Below are positions 27,601-38,904 of a stretch of DNA of 64,000 nt, piece by piece. Both the position numbers and the translations under genes were made by a program. The stretch lies in the NCBI RefSeq assembly GCF_018320785.1, contig NC_054882.1:24122719-24186718 (forward strand). The letters are read 5' to 3'. The notes under the pieces are model-generated. The model did no database searches. It was not told where the DNA came from and saw nothing but the letters and a program-made list of their open reading frames with translations. The stretch's first letter is position 1. Every line of letters begins with the position of its first letter. The stretch comes from Cheilinus undulatus (lineage: Eukaryota > Chordata > Actinopteri > Labriformes > Labridae).

Positions 27601-28298
27601 CGACAGCAAAAGCACAAAGGTTTCTGCAGCATTCAACAGAAAAGCCTAACAGTCAAATAAACCGCCTATCGAAGGAAGCAGGAGACAAAAATCAAGATAC
27701 CAGATTAGCTCCATCCTGTCTGATAGCCTACAGCTTAATCATAATAACATAACAACAAAGCTTAGAGACACAAGGCTTTTAAAATCTGATAAACTCTGAT
27801 TTCTCTGTAAATCTGCACTTCACTGTATTTCATAAGTCCATATGGTAGAGAGAAGAAACTGCATTGCTTTTTAATGCATTTGTGTCCATTGTATGAGTCA
27901 ATGGTGCAACCCAAGAGCTCTCACACTGTTAGTGATTGTGCAAGCAGGTTAATCTAATATAAAGTGTGAGTATAGCCACGCTCTACAGTGATTTGTAGCA
28001 GAGTTGCACAGTGCCAATGTAGGTTCAAGAGGGCTGTTTTGTCACTTCACTTCAGCACAGAAGAGAGTGGGAAATCATGTTCAACAGTCAACCCCTGACA
28101 GTGATAGTTTGTCATTTGATAACTAAAAATAAAAAACGTCTAGCAGAGCTGTCACCGACTTAGCTGTGCAAACGATCGCGGCACTCTTAATCAAACTGCT
28201 GACAAAAATACCCTACCTATAAAAGTCTGCTGTGCCTGTGAATTTCCCCCAATGCGTGGGGAGCATGAGTGTGGGTAGCTGGATCCATTGGCACCCAT
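12646..28298 (-). CDS. btbd7: BTBD7, tandem BTB domain protein 7 (complete, 10 coding exons)
   Basis: Coding exons in transcript order: 28298-28217, 25165-24023, 17187-16979, 16481-16406, 15993-15833, 15748-15605, 14628-14439, 14343-14165, 13945-13541 and 13407-12646. All are GT-AG and phases agree, giving 1116 aa; the human protein is about 1132 aa. The N-terminus MGANGSSYPHSCSPR is an N-myristoylation-like start. A basic stretch follows (KKKSLGLATLKRRFIKRRK). BTB domain 1 is at about 143-240 (DVDLIF, HRAILAARCPFFKTLL) and BTB domain 2 at about 290-400 (HKAILSARSPFFRNLL). A BACK-like region covers about 409-505. A conserved HPPLPPPPPPYHPPATP run lies near residue 776, and the low-complexity tail ends SPSKPDYPYKKSAL, matching the human end. 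Known role: BTBD7 is induced during branching morphogenesis, where it lowers E-cadherin and promotes cleft formation; a Cul3-adaptor role is possible. It converges on UBR7. Confidence 0.96.
15749..15832 (-). other. btbd7: BTBD7 84-base intron that is open in frame
   Basis: Donor GCG|GTCAGT and acceptor CTACCACAG bracket an 84-base intron, close to the lower size limit for vertebrates. Its length is a multiple of three and it contains no in-frame stop, so the reading frame of the two flanking exons runs straight through it. Removing it rejoins a segment matching the human protein (SDA followed by KRGLISTPPSDMLP), so it is normally spliced. Retention would add 28 residues without a frameshift. 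Confidence 0.85.
18191..18567. mobile_element. hAT-like MITE
   Basis: Left end GAGGGATGCAT and right end GTGCATCCCTAG are inverted. Just inside them, both ends carry related inverted GATACCA/TACTTGGTCTGG and GTACTTATACTCAT strings. No coding capacity. The length (about 377 bases) and ends fit a non-autonomous hAT, although no clean target duplication is visible. Confidence 0.6.
20794..20812. repeat. 19-base G run
   Basis: An uninterrupted G tract follows CGAGT within a BTBD7 intron; on the BTBD7 strand it is a C tract. Confidence 0.95.
21401..21813 (-). mobile_element. Short Tc1-like relic (family with CAGTGCCTATAAAAAG ends)
   Basis: After TA at 21399-21400 the left end reads CAATGCCTATTAAAAGCATTCA, as in the copy at 58034. 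The sequence jumps quickly to the transposase segment around the GATGCTGCCACCACTGTGCTTC string and then to the right-hand coding edge, losing the right inverted repeat. Another repeat begins straight after it. Confidence 0.7.
21814..22230. mobile_element. MITE-like element with TTAGTCAATGAAAAC ends
   Basis: The left part reads TTTAGTCAATGAAAACTG and the right part reads AGTTTTAGTTGACAAAATAAACACTGG, an imperfect inverted pair that resembles abundant fish MITE ends. There is no coding capacity. Boundaries are approximate. Confidence 0.4.
22270..22350 (+). repeat. Retroposon 3' tail
   Basis: The string AAATGTCTTGAGATGACTTT, followed by GGCACTATACAAATAAAG, is the characteristic 3' end shared by many fish LINE/SINE copies. 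No upstream coding part is recognisable. Confidence 0.5.
25166..28216 (-). other. btbd7: BTBD7 intron between first and second coding exons
   Basis: This 3.05-kb intron has donor ATAG|GTAGGG and acceptor GTTGCAG. An internally deleted Tc1-like element occupies 25630-26603. The remaining sequence, about 26604-28216, shows no recognisable exon, RNA gene or repeat family. Confidence 0.85.
25630..26603 (-). mobile_element. Internally deleted Tc1-like transposon
   Basis: A 974-base copy of the same family as 58034-59366. It has a left end with AAAAGTATTCCCCTCTTGGATG and a right end TTTTTATAGGCACTG next to TA at 26604-26605. Minus-strand transposase pieces remain (around [18 protein letters not shown]), but the central catalytic region is mostly missing. 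It lies in a BTBD7 intron. Confidence 0.8.
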
Positions 28299-28445
28299 CC
28301 TCACTTCTCTTCACTTGCTATTTGGGGGTCCCCCCTCTTGCTGAGTCATTCTGCTCAGACGACGGATTCCTCTCAATCTTCTGCCGAGGGTCAGGTTGTG
28401 GATCCTCTGAAGCGTCCTCAGAGCCTTGGGCCCAGCCTGCTGTGC
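28217..28445 (-). other. btbd7: BTBD7 first coding exon with 5' UTR and small uORF
   Basis: The exon is bounded by an acceptor TTTCTTTCATCAG (exon begins at 28445) and a donor ATAG|GTAGGG (exon ends at 28217). Positions 28445-28299 are 5' UTR; the start codon at 28298 has an A at -3 and G at +4, a strong context. Twenty-seven residues plus one base are encoded and join in phase to the large BTB exon. The 5' UTR holds a single upstream ATG at 28349, opening a 12-codon ORF that stops 12 bases before the main start. The acceptor implies at least one further non-coding exon upstream. Confidence 0.9.
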
Positions 28446-28470
28446 CTGATGAAAGAAAGATGAAAAGGAC

Positions 28471-28509
28471 AGACAGAGAGAGAAAGAGAGAGAGAGAGAG
28501 AGGGAGAGA
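28471..28509. repeat. (GA)n microsatellite beside a BTBD7 acceptor
   Basis: An imperfect GA run of about 39 bases. Read on the BTBD7 strand it is a CT run that begins about 25 bases upstream of the acceptor for the first coding exon and extends the polypyrimidine tract. Confidence 0.85.
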
Positions 28510-29699
28510 CACTTCAGTCAAAACATTGAGGCTTTTTTCAATAGTTCTGACCAATATCTCTAAGGGGTTTTAACTTGATGAGCTTGGACTGTTGGACTCG
28601 GTCAAAAATAATAAATGGCCAGGGGTACCAATGTTCAAGTAGCATCTATTACTAAAATTCACAGTGTTTCTGACAGACTGATCTAAACACAAACATGAAT
28701 CAAAGCTGCCTTGTCCTGAAATTTGTACTAAAATTGTGTTGAGGTTTGATTTTGTGAGTGGCAGTCCTCATCTAAACACTGTGTTCAGACTTTTATCTGT
28801 AATTCTTGATAAAGAATTCTGCTATCAGAGACTTCCTCTGCTCAGCCCTTAGGAAACAATGATGATCATCAGCAATTTTGATGCAGATATACAGAGATAA
28901 TCCAAAGGAGGTACAACACACTCCATTTTGACCATCTCGTGCTTTTAAATAATCTAAAAAGTTTACTTTAATTAATATGGCAGATGCTTTCCAGTTCAGT
29001 GTGTATAAACCTAAGCAGCATATAATTATACTGCAATTTTGATGGCAAGTCACTGACCAAGGTCCTATCAATTAGATCCAGACAGCTTGTTATTACATTC
29101 CCTTTTAATTACTGTTGAAGCATCACTAATCTAGTTTTCAAACTTTGGATCTACATTCAGTTCATGTCTGTCTGTGCTTTGCACCATCAACCAAAGGTTT
29201 TCAGTGTTCACTTTTCTGTACCTGAAAGCAGTGTTTAAACATGCATAAGATGTAATCTTGTTGCATCATCCGACATAGGAGGAGGGAATATAATGAAATA
29301 CAGAGATTAAGAGATTTCACCTGACTGTTTGGTTACTCTTAAGTGCTTTTACTTGGTTGACGTTGCAATTAGGGCTGCACAATAAGTCACAATTTTATCG
29401 TTATCACATGAGCATTAGCAGTGAGCACACCACAAAGTATGAATTTATCCCATTATTTAATAAAGATATAAATTATGGACTAAAAATAACACTTTTTCAC
29501 TGAGAATATGTGCATTTTACCTGTTGATGGAGCCATGATCTCTAGCCATTTTAATGTAGTCTGATAAAGATCGCTTTATCTTAAAAAGATGCTTTTTAAA
29601 TTTAATTAGTATTAGGAAGAAACATGTTGCAAGTAGATACTTCCAAAGATAACACAAATACTTAATCATTAATATATTAATGGTAATCTATACCCTTAC

Positions 29700-30165
29700 T
29701 AGATAGATATATAGTTATTTATTGTCATTCCATTGTAAAAATGCAACGAAATTTTGTTTAGCAGTTTCCTCTGTAGCAGCGAACACAGTGGTCCAAGCAG
29801 TGGATAGAAATCTGCAGCCTCATGTCATCCATCCTGCTGGCGAGGGAGCGGGCATCCGGGAGGAAGATGCTCAGTACGGCAGGTTTGTGTGGAGCCACTC
29901 TTAGCCTAGCCTGCAGCCCGGCTTGTTTGCCTGGCTTTTGCCTTCTCACACAATGCCATCACTGCCTCCTCCCCACTGGCTGTAGGTGTTGTGCTGCTCC
30001 ACGTCCTCCTCCTGTCAGTCTCCAATGGCTCGTTCTTCGGATAATCTTCATCAGGAAAGATATAAACTCCATGGGCATGCTGTCAGTTTTGGTGTAAGTG
30101 TACGGCTTTGTTTTGCTGCTAGTGATGGAGTGCCGGGCCGCTGCGTTCGTACACACTGCCCCGTG
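29700..30165 (-). mobile_element. L2-type LINE with most of its body deleted
   Basis: On the minus strand 29949-29760 encodes the start of a LINE endonuclease domain: PGKQAGLQARLRVAPHKPAV, then LPDARSLASRMDDMRLQI, resembling the conserved N/VRSL.NKMDEL segment of L2-like elements. It stops within a few residues and passes straight into a typical L2 3' terminus (ACGAAATTTCGTT on the plus-strand complement, then ACAATGACAATAAA-like sequence). The reverse transcriptase is absent. Confidence 0.65.
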
Positions 30166-30496
30166 CTATCTCAATAGGTAGCACTCAGTAGTCTCCTGTT
30201 GATCAGGCAGTGTTCCGTTGCAGTTACTGGCAGTTGTTGTTAGCTTTTATGCTAGCCAGGAGTTGTAGTTGAGACTGAAGTCTTATTTTCACCTTTTTTG
30301 GGTTTTTCTCGATGGAAATGTCCCGTTCTTTCTCTCAAAGGTGTCCTGGACCATCCATCTTTGTTTTCACAGGTTTCAACATATGTCAACTTAATTGTGA
30401 AATAACTCTGCAAGTCCAAGATATAACTTAAGAGTGCATCTTTCTTGCTGCCAACTGCTCTGGTTGCCCGGCAACTAACAGCATACCAACAGCAAC

Positions 30497-31273
30497 TAAG
30501 GGTGCTTTCACACTAAGGGCCTGGTCCCAGATCCAAGTGCACTTGAGCCCAAAGTCTGTTTTTTTTTTTTGGTTGTGTGAATGCAAACGAACCGCGCCTG
30601 GGCCCACTTGGGGTGGTGGTCTTGAGTGCAATTCAAGTGGACTCTGGCTCAGTTCGGATGAGATGTGAATGCAACTGCGCCCAGATATGGGACAGAGCGC
30701 CGTATCAGCTTTATGACGTCATCGTAAAAGCTAAACTTTTTTCCACAGTGCGGCAGTTTGTTCACATTTTTCCTCAATAAAGGGCGGCAATCATCAGAAT
30801 CCAGTCAATAAATGATCTGTTTTGACTCACCTTACGGATGAACACAAATTGGAGTCAGTAAGATGAGGTGCAAAGGCAATAAAATTCTCCAGTCAACTCA
30901 AAAACCGCTGTATCTGCACAGCGCGAGCCCATTTAATCCTCTGAGCTGCACGTAGATGTACAGATATGAAGAACGAATTTGCTGGCAACTTGAAAAATGT
31001 GATTTTAACTCATCCATGGCTGCAGGATAGACTTTTGGCTGGGTTAAAACAAAAACAATCTTTGCTCAGGTCATGACCCTAGTAGTTGCTGTGGTAGCTT
31101 CTTCTTCTTTGTCCTCCTTGGCAGGGTTGTAAACCAGCTATGTACATACCGCCACCTGCTGTTTCAGACTAAGCCCTGTTTGATGTTGTTAGTGTGAAAG
31201 CAAGCCAGCTTGGGGGGGGGGGTCGTACCGAGGCGTGGTTCGAAACAACTGGGCCTAATGTCAAAGTGCCTTA
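30497..31273. mobile_element. MITE of about 780 bases with AGGGTGCTTTCACACTAAG ends
   Basis: The left end AAGGGTGCTTTCACACTAAGG aligns with the reverse complement of the right end (AAGGCACTTTGACATTAGG), with continuing similarity inside. There is no transposase. The interior includes an 11-base T run, a G run near 31214 and a CTCF-like core at 31149-31162. Superfamily is not certain from the ends alone. Confidence 0.55.
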
Positions 31274-31279
31274 ACTAAC

Positions 31280-32225
31280 TGCAGTTTCACATCTGTTTTT
31301 TTCCTCATATTTATCAGATTTAACACAAAAATTATTAGCCCTTCTACAACTGACCTTTTTGTTGAGCCCTAACACAAACCACTGCAGTGCAATGATGTGA
31401 TTTAACTTTGTAAAGCTCAAAGCTTGAAAAATAAAGTGAAAACTGAGGGTTATCTTCCAATTTACACACAGTATAAAAACTTCAGCAAAGGTTTGAGCTG
31501 TCACTGCAGAAAGCATCATGGCAAAAACAAAAGAAATCAGTTTAGACTTGAGAAAAAGGATTGTTGATGCTCACAAAGCAGGAGAAGGGTATACAAAGTC
31601 ATCAAAGTGTTTCCAAGTTTCAAAGAGATGCTGGTTATGTTTGGAGAACGAAGGGAGAGGTATATAACCCAAAGAGACCCCTCCCCACGGTGAAACACGG
31701 CGGTGGGAGTATTATGCTGTGAGATTGCTTAGGTGCGTCTAGAATTGGGATTCTTGTGAAGGTGAAAGGAATCCTGAAGAAATATAAATATATGACAATT
31801 TTGATAGAAAACCTCAAGCAATCAGCAGCAAAACTGGGTCTAGGTCATTGCTTTGTCTTCCAACACGACAACAACCCAAAACATACGTGGCTCCTGGTGA
31901 AGAACAATCTCCAGAAGACCAAAGTGAACATTACTGACTGGCCTGCTCAAAGCCCTGATATGAACCCCATTAAAAATTTGTGGGACAGACCAAGGTCCAT
32001 GCCAGAGGACCATCAAATCTTGAGGAGTGTGAGAGATAGATCAAAGAAGAATGGGTTTTCCTCAGAAGACTAAAGAATAAGTGTCTGAGACTTGTTTAAA
32101 ACCACACCAAACAACTGCAGGCTGTTATTCAGCAAACAGGACACAAAACTGACTATTAACATCGGGGGAAAATACTTTTCAAAAATCTAATTTTCATAGA
32201 GGGGTAAGTAATTTGTCCTCATCTG
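31280..32225 (+). mobile_element. Internally deleted Tc1-like transposon, different family
   Basis: A transposase start at about 31518 (MAKTKEISLDLRKRIVDAHK, the helix-turn-helix region) runs for about 35 codons, then jumps to the catalytic half: KHGGGSIML near 31690, then FQHDNNPKHT and DWPAQSPDMNPI at 31850-31975. The right end has CTTACCCCTCTATG on the complement and stops beside TA at about 32226. This is a third Tc1-like family in the window. Confidence 0.8.
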
Positions 32226-32269
32226 TAGGTCAGAAGCATCAGCATCAATTTCAGTCCATTTCTTAGGCC

Positions 32270-32820
32270 GGTCACACAGTACAGGATTTCAAGCTCGATT
32301 TGGGCCTCCCCCGACGATCGTGGGGGCGTATCCTGAGAGGAGCCTCATCGCAAACGACTGTTTGTCTGAGTAGTCTGCATGTGTGTGGTGTCAAAACGAT
32401 TGTTTTACAGCTCCAAATTGCATCGTAGCCTCTAAAATCGCAAACTGTAAATATCAAACACATCTGATATTTATGGTTCTAGGTCATAGTGCCGCTGACG
32501 GGGTACCCACAGCAACCAATGGGAGCAAACAGACCGGTTAGCGTCACAGCAAGATCATACGTACTTTTACAACTCACAACCATAAACACAACTTTAACTT
32601 AATTTCAGCCAGGATTTCATCCCAAGTCTTTCCCTTGTATTATGATTTTTGCTTCACCTGTAATGCATGCCAGGACAGCCTGTGGACAGACAGAAAGACA
32701 GTATTGACAGACATCCGTGTTTTTTTGTTTTTTTTTTTAAGTTACGTGATCAAGCGAGGTCTTAGGAAGGTCGGCAGGTGTGTGGTCTCCAGCGAACCCC
32801 CTAACCTGAAACTATAGGCA
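32270..32820. mobile_element. Possible MITE with TTAGGCCGGTCACAC end
   Basis: The left end TTAGGCCGGTCACACAGTACAGGATTT resembles the ends of abundant fish MITEs, and the following 130 bases are CpG-rich with short inverted segments (for example CGATTTGGG...CCCCCGACGATCG). A matching right end was not convincingly found. Confidence 0.3.
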
Positions 32821-34493
32821 CTTTTTAGGCCATATAGCCCAGACCTAGGAGGAAAAAAATGAAGAAAACGCTCAGTGATGTTACTGCAGATAGATGTGCG
32901 CAGGCCTTCATGTCATATCTACTCTGATTGTGTACCCACTGTCAAACAAGCCCCTTATCACAGAGGACATTTAACAGTTCTACAACAGTACAGACACAGG
33001 TGTAAATAACATCATTATTTTTATTTAGCTGCATCTATTTCTGGGTGCTGATATTGTGCCTGCTGTCTGATGCTGCCCTCAAAATGAACATGTAAAATGA
33101 TGTTGGGTCTTGAAGATGTGAATAGAAGAGGCTTGACGTTCAGGTGGCAACCAAATGGGAAAACTGTTGTCAGGCAATGGCAAAACAGGCACAAGAAGAT
33201 CACTTTTTCTTCTGACTTTCTTTATGTAAATGCAAAATTACATGAATTCCTTTGTTTCAATGCCACACAGCAAAAGAGAGACAATACGACAAAGGTGATG
33301 ATTTAGATTAAAATTTACCATGGATCCTTTTGGTCTCATATTTGGGGAAAAACTGTAAATTATGGGCCCTGACATTTCTGAAAAAGCATTTCCACAAAAT
33401 TCCTCTTGAAAAAAAAAAAAAAAAGAATAGAAGGCATTTATGTGGTCTCTTCTTGTAAACACAGTAGTATTTGAAGGTACTGTTATTATTAGGGACACCG
33501 TAATACAAGAGTTGCTTTACACACCGCATCGACTGTTCCACATGTTCATTGCAGGGATGTCTCTCATCCATCTGGGCACCACTCATTGAAAGCGCTTGGG
33601 AAGGGAAGAACCTTTAAAAAAAAATTCCAGAGGATGACTGGACAAATGTTCTGTCTCATTCATTACCAGCCAATTAGAGCAACAAAGCATATGGTCAAGT
33701 GGGCATCTGCAGCTAGCCATGGCGGCAGCTCCAGTTGCTCACGATTACTTGAGCAGGTGAGTGAATCAAACTCATGCTGAACCTGCGAAGAGAAGAGCAA
33801 AAATATATTTCCCTGCAATAAAAGCTTCAAGTGCAATTATTTGTTCTTTGAATAAAGAAATGTTTTCAGTTCTGATGAAACTGCTGCTGTAGCTACATCC
33901 TACATCCAGCACGCCATCAACCGCCACTGTATACCAGCTTACAGTATTCATGTCAAAGCCTGTCAGGAGACGAGGAAAAACATCTTTTCTGCCAAGAAAA
34001 GTTTTCAGTGTGGTAACCTTGCAAAGCAGATGGACTGGTCAGATTCCATGTCTGTCATCATGCAAATCCATCTTGCAAAGCTCCAACCTGCAACATTTAT
34101 GCCAGGTCTGAAAACGGATCAGACCAATGAGGAGGATGAGGCGGTAGCTATGGGCGGGGTTTAGTTGAACTAGTAGCCGATAGTAATGGCTGTAGCGATT
34201 AGCTTGGACATAGCTATAGGATAGCAGCGGTTTTATCAGAGCACATTTCTTTATTAGCAAAGAACAGCACTGAAAACTGCTCTTGGCAGAGAAGATGTTT
34301 TTGCACTTCTAGCCACCAGCCTAGGCACGAGTTTTCTCCTACAAGAAGCTCTGCCGTTTGTAGCCTGCGACATCGCCTATCTGCCAGGCTCATGTTACGA
34401 ACAAAGGTACGCATTCCTACTGCCTTTGCATTTGTCTTTTAACGCCTGGTTTGTCTTGTAACAACTGGTTCATAATGAATGTGACAGGCAGAA

Positions 34494-34960
34494 TGTTTAG
34501 GTATGGGAATCGAGAACCAGTTCCAGTTGAGAACTGATTCCAATTTGTTCAATACATCAACATAATTTACATTTAATCATAATGATTCCCTTCTCAATTC
34601 CTTACTTCCATGTGCCTTGAAAAAAAAGGTCTCATAAGAGGGAGCCAGCGCAAACAAGAACAGAAAAGTTGAGGAAGTTAACCTTGCGGAAAGTCACAAA
34701 AAGCTATCAAAACTGTCTATTATAGCCACTAATTGAAGTGTGCTAGCCACTGACTCTCACTGAAGATGGCATATCATCTTGTTCAGTGTTCAGAGAGAGA
34801 GTGAGACTCAATCAAATTTGACTTGTCAACAGTGAATTCCACTTTTCCCAGAAAGAGAATTCACAGGAATGAATCAATAAGGGAATAGATAAAGAATTGA
34901 ATTGATAACAGCATTGATATCAATAAAATATCAATAAATTACCAATAAAATCTTATTTTC
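34494..34960. mobile_element. hAT-like MITE
   Basis: It begins GGTATGGGAATCGAGAACCAG, followed by repeated GAACC/GAACTG units. Further right are AATTGAATTGATAACAGCATTGATATC strings. This resembles fish hAT-type MITEs with GGGAATCGA ends. Right boundary approximate. Confidence 0.4.
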
Positions 34961-35502
34961 ATCCTTAAAACTGTCTGTCCAATCACTTTCTGAGAATTGT
35001 TTTTTAATTTGCTAAACACTTTGTATGGGAGGTGTCCCAGATGAATATGAATATATCCCATGCAAGGGATATAAGAAACAGTCCATCTGGCCTGTCAGGT
35101 TGGACATGTGGTCCAGTTCTCATACAACTGCTGCTGTACTACAGCTACATCCAAATTAAATGTGGCAGCCATACCTGCTCATAGCTACCACCTCGTTCTC
35201 CTCAAATGATGCTGACTGGTCAGGTCCACTCCCAGACTGGGGATGATCGTTTCAGATTGGAGCTTTACAAGCTTGATTTCTGAGGGCAGACATGAAACCT
35301 GGCCAATCCATCCTTGTAAGGTTAATACAAGAGAGTCCTCGTGAAAGTTATTGCCCTTTTTCTGATATGAAAAGTCAGATTTTCTTCTATAGATTTTTTG
35401 TTTTTGATACATGTACTTTTATGAAGGATTTCATCCATGTCCCACACTTTCATGATGCTAATTTTACAGGATAAGCAATACAACTATTTAGGTCATCACT
35501 AG

Positions 35503-36443
35503 GGATGCACCGAAATGAAAATTCTTGGCCGAAACCGAAAACTGAAAATGAGGGAACCAAGGCCGAAAAACGAAACACAGAAATAAATTATCATGCCTAT
35601 TATTAGTACAATTGCATTTATGGCTATGACTGTGTACTAACCTCACTAAAATCAATTGCAATCACATACATTAATATTAATGCTTCAAAGAATAAATTAA
35701 GTACAAAATTATGTAAATATTTATGAAGCACTGACATTCCGCAGCCCAGCTACTGAGGAATAATGCGAAACATGGCGACTATAGACATGTAAGTACTTGA
35801 CTTTTGTCATTTCTGTAAAGAAAAGAACTCACTGCTGTTCTTTGTTCTTCTTTTAACGAAGAAAGGTTGTCAAGTTCTGATAAAACTGGCGCTTTAGCAG
35901 CATCCATGCTAATCTCTCCCTCCATAACTGCACCAGCTCTTGCTGCTGCTTGTTTACGTCACGACTCTGCTGCGCCTGAAAGTACTGCCCCTCGTCGCTG
36001 ATTGGTCCTGTCACTTTCTAACCGGGCCCAAGATGGATTCGCCAGTGAAAAACAAGGAAATGGGCGTATCCATCTGCTTCTTTTTATCTTCCACTCCAAT
36101 AAATATTACTGTTTATCAGAGGACAGAGAAAAGACACCGCAGACATTCGCAGCACGAATGTGATTTTAGAATGTAATACACGCGCAAAATCGTGTTGCTC
36201 CTGACGTGCAAAGAAAGGTGGTATTTTTATTCTAAAATCTCGCGTACCCTCGGTAGTGCCTTCACGTACGTGTACCCCTCTTTAAAAACCACTGATCCAA
36301 GTGCGTGCTGGCCGTGGTTTTTGCTTGTGTCATCACAACATCGTGTTTTGGCCTTGTTGTTTTGGTGAGAAAAGTCTTTCAGTCGAAAATCGAAAATGCA
36401 CTTTTGGGCCATTTTCGTCCAAAGATTTTCGGTGGATCCCTAT
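35503..36443. mobile_element. hAT-like non-autonomous element, about 940 bases
   Basis: The left end TAGGGATGCACCGAAATGAA, with GGCCGAAACCGAAA inside, pairs with the right end, whose complement reads AGGGATCCACCGAAAATC, with GGACGAAAATGGCC inside. The interior is CpG-rich for this region but contains no transposase. The flanks (ATCACT / TTCACT) hint at a decayed target duplication. Confidence 0.65.
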
Positions 36444-37811
36444 TCACTACTGACCTTTATATGTATGATTTATATGCTCTGGTTACACATTTACAACAGA
36501 AAGCATATTTGAAAGAAGTCATTCCATATACCACTTTTCCACCGAGCCAGTTTCATGGCTGGTGCTTAGCTAGCTCCAAACCAGCCCTTGAACCTGCTTG
36601 ATAGAAAAAGGTTGATAGAGAAATTTCTTCTCTGGCTTACTTTGCTTTCCACAACACCAACAACACTCTTGAAAAAGACATCACTGTTTTTCCTTTGTGC
36701 TTTTTTGGTCAAACAAAAATAGGAATCACATAAATTAAGCATGCTCTCAATCCATCCGGTTGTATGGCAATGAGAGTATAAGTGGCATCCTTTCTTCCAC
36801 TGAGTGGATTCAAGATCACCATCATTTGATTCCTATCTTAACCAGAGGAATAATAGTTCAGTATGCAGTGTTCAAAGACATCTCCAGTAGCCTTTCATGT
36901 AAACACCCTCTTCTATGATAAAGATGTTTAAAAATGAAAACCTTGTTGCACTGGATCTCTAAATAACTCATTACAAGAGAAGTTGTATGTATTCTCTTCT
37001 TAAAAGCACAGATGAGGAACTAGAGTATGATGGGAAATCAGCTTTATCTCAGCCTGCAAGGTTTTGTTGCCTTCCATACTAATAAATCACAGTCTGCCCC
37101 TGTAAAGCAAAACTCACAGCCTCCCAAGGGTTCAATGGAAAACCACAGCCTCTTACTCCTCTCCACACACACAAATACTCACCAAACAGTCACACTTGAG
37201 CACTCCAATAAAAATGTTGGCTGATCTTTATTTCATTAGACTGCTTTAAATAAGCCCCATCTTCACAGGGAATTCATTTGGACAAAATTAGAAATTGAAT
37301 TTGAATATGTAGGAGTGAGGAGGAAGCCCTTGAGATATATACTGTCTTGTTTACAAAAGAAGGTGTAGGGGTGGGAGAGGGAGGGGAGGGGGAGGACCTC
37401 AAAAGAGCACAGCAGAGGCAGAATAAAACAAAGCAGCCAACACATCAGTCGAACAACACTCTGACTTCCAGCTCGGCAGGCAGACTCGCAGCTTTAACTC
37501 ATTCAAATGAGTGAACCAAATTTAACTTCAGCTGCAGTGCAGAATTCTAAAAGCATAATTTAGGACAGCTATTTCCCTGAGACCTGACTCACACTGTTCA
37601 ATAAGAAGCATCTCTGCCATAATCTCTCTGATGTTGGAAATTAAGACACTTTCCACACTTTAGGCTGAAACAGTGAGCTGTTCTGTTGTGCAGAGCAGGG
37701 CAGTGCCACAGACGGGGGGAGGCGGGGCAGACGCTGGCCGAGCTGGACTTCATGTCCCTAATGAGAGGTGACAGGACACTCCCTGCCCCCCACCTATCTC
37801 TCTGCAAACAA

Positions 37812-37836
37812 ACACACACACACACACACACACACA
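37812..37836. repeat. (CA)n microsatellite
   Basis: An uninterrupted CA run of about 12 units within presumed BTBD7 intron sequence. Confidence 0.9.
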
Positions 37837-38904
37837 GACATATGCAACCTTTCAAATGGCTCACCTTGCCTCAGTCATTAAGCTCATTTTATTTTATTCC
37901 AAAAAGCCCCTTGCTGAGGTTTAAAAGACTGAAGCCCCAGCCTCCCAGAGAACATTACCATACAAAAATGCCTGGCACATGAGTGGGACCAATGTATTAT
38001 TCAAATGACAGTCAGGGCACTTTATCAATCATTGATGTGGATTTCCTTATCACGGTGAGAGAAAAAGGGAAGCCAGTAGGTACTTGAATTTCCTTTCCTG
38101 TTAACAACCCAAAATTTCTGCAGCATGTTCATAATCTTATTTTGATGCAGGTTGCTACGGATTGTCCCATTTAAAACACAGCTCTGCTAATGAAACACAA
38201 ACACACTGCAAACACTATGACTCAAAGTGACAGCGGTAATGAAGCTTCATCAGCGTGACAAGACTCCAACTATCAAAAGTGATGTGAAGAATTTCATGGG
38301 CAGTGTAGCAGATGATTGAGAAATTTCTATTTCTGCCTTCCTTACCATCGTAGAACAGAGTATGAATACAAAAACATGCACTGCTTAGCTAGGAAGGTAC
38401 AAAGGGCGCTATGTCCACACGGTCTCCATTCAAGTCATGTGAATTAAATGATGAAAAAAACACCTTTTGATTATCTTTGATGGGCTCACTGACACAGCCT
38501 CTTATCTTGTGTAGGTCAATAAATGAGACAGTATTTGTCAGGACTGAATTCAAGAAAGTAACTCCCACTCAAATAATAGCATCAAGGCAAACTTTATTAA
38601 AGCTCACTATCAAAGGATTGTAGATTGAAATGTATGCAGAAGGGCAGATTAACATCAAAAGCACTGTTAAAAATCTTAGCAAAAAGTGATGTGAGCAGAC
38701 ATATCAAATACAATCATGCAAGGACAAGTAAACTACTAGCAAATTACGACTGGGTGATATAGCCTTCAAATAAAGTTACAAGTTTCTTTCCCACTTAATA
38801 CTGCAACTGTGCACAAAGAGAAGGGATATCGACAACTAGCATGCCGATCATGAATGACAATCTTATGGGGATAAAGAAGAAAAAGTCTACGTATAAGGGA
38901 AACT

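Noticed and set aside
26643-27750. Small plus-strand ORFs in the BTBD7 intron as genes
   Set aside because: They are 60-75 codons, low in complexity, without splice signals, domain motifs or strong start context, as expected by chance.
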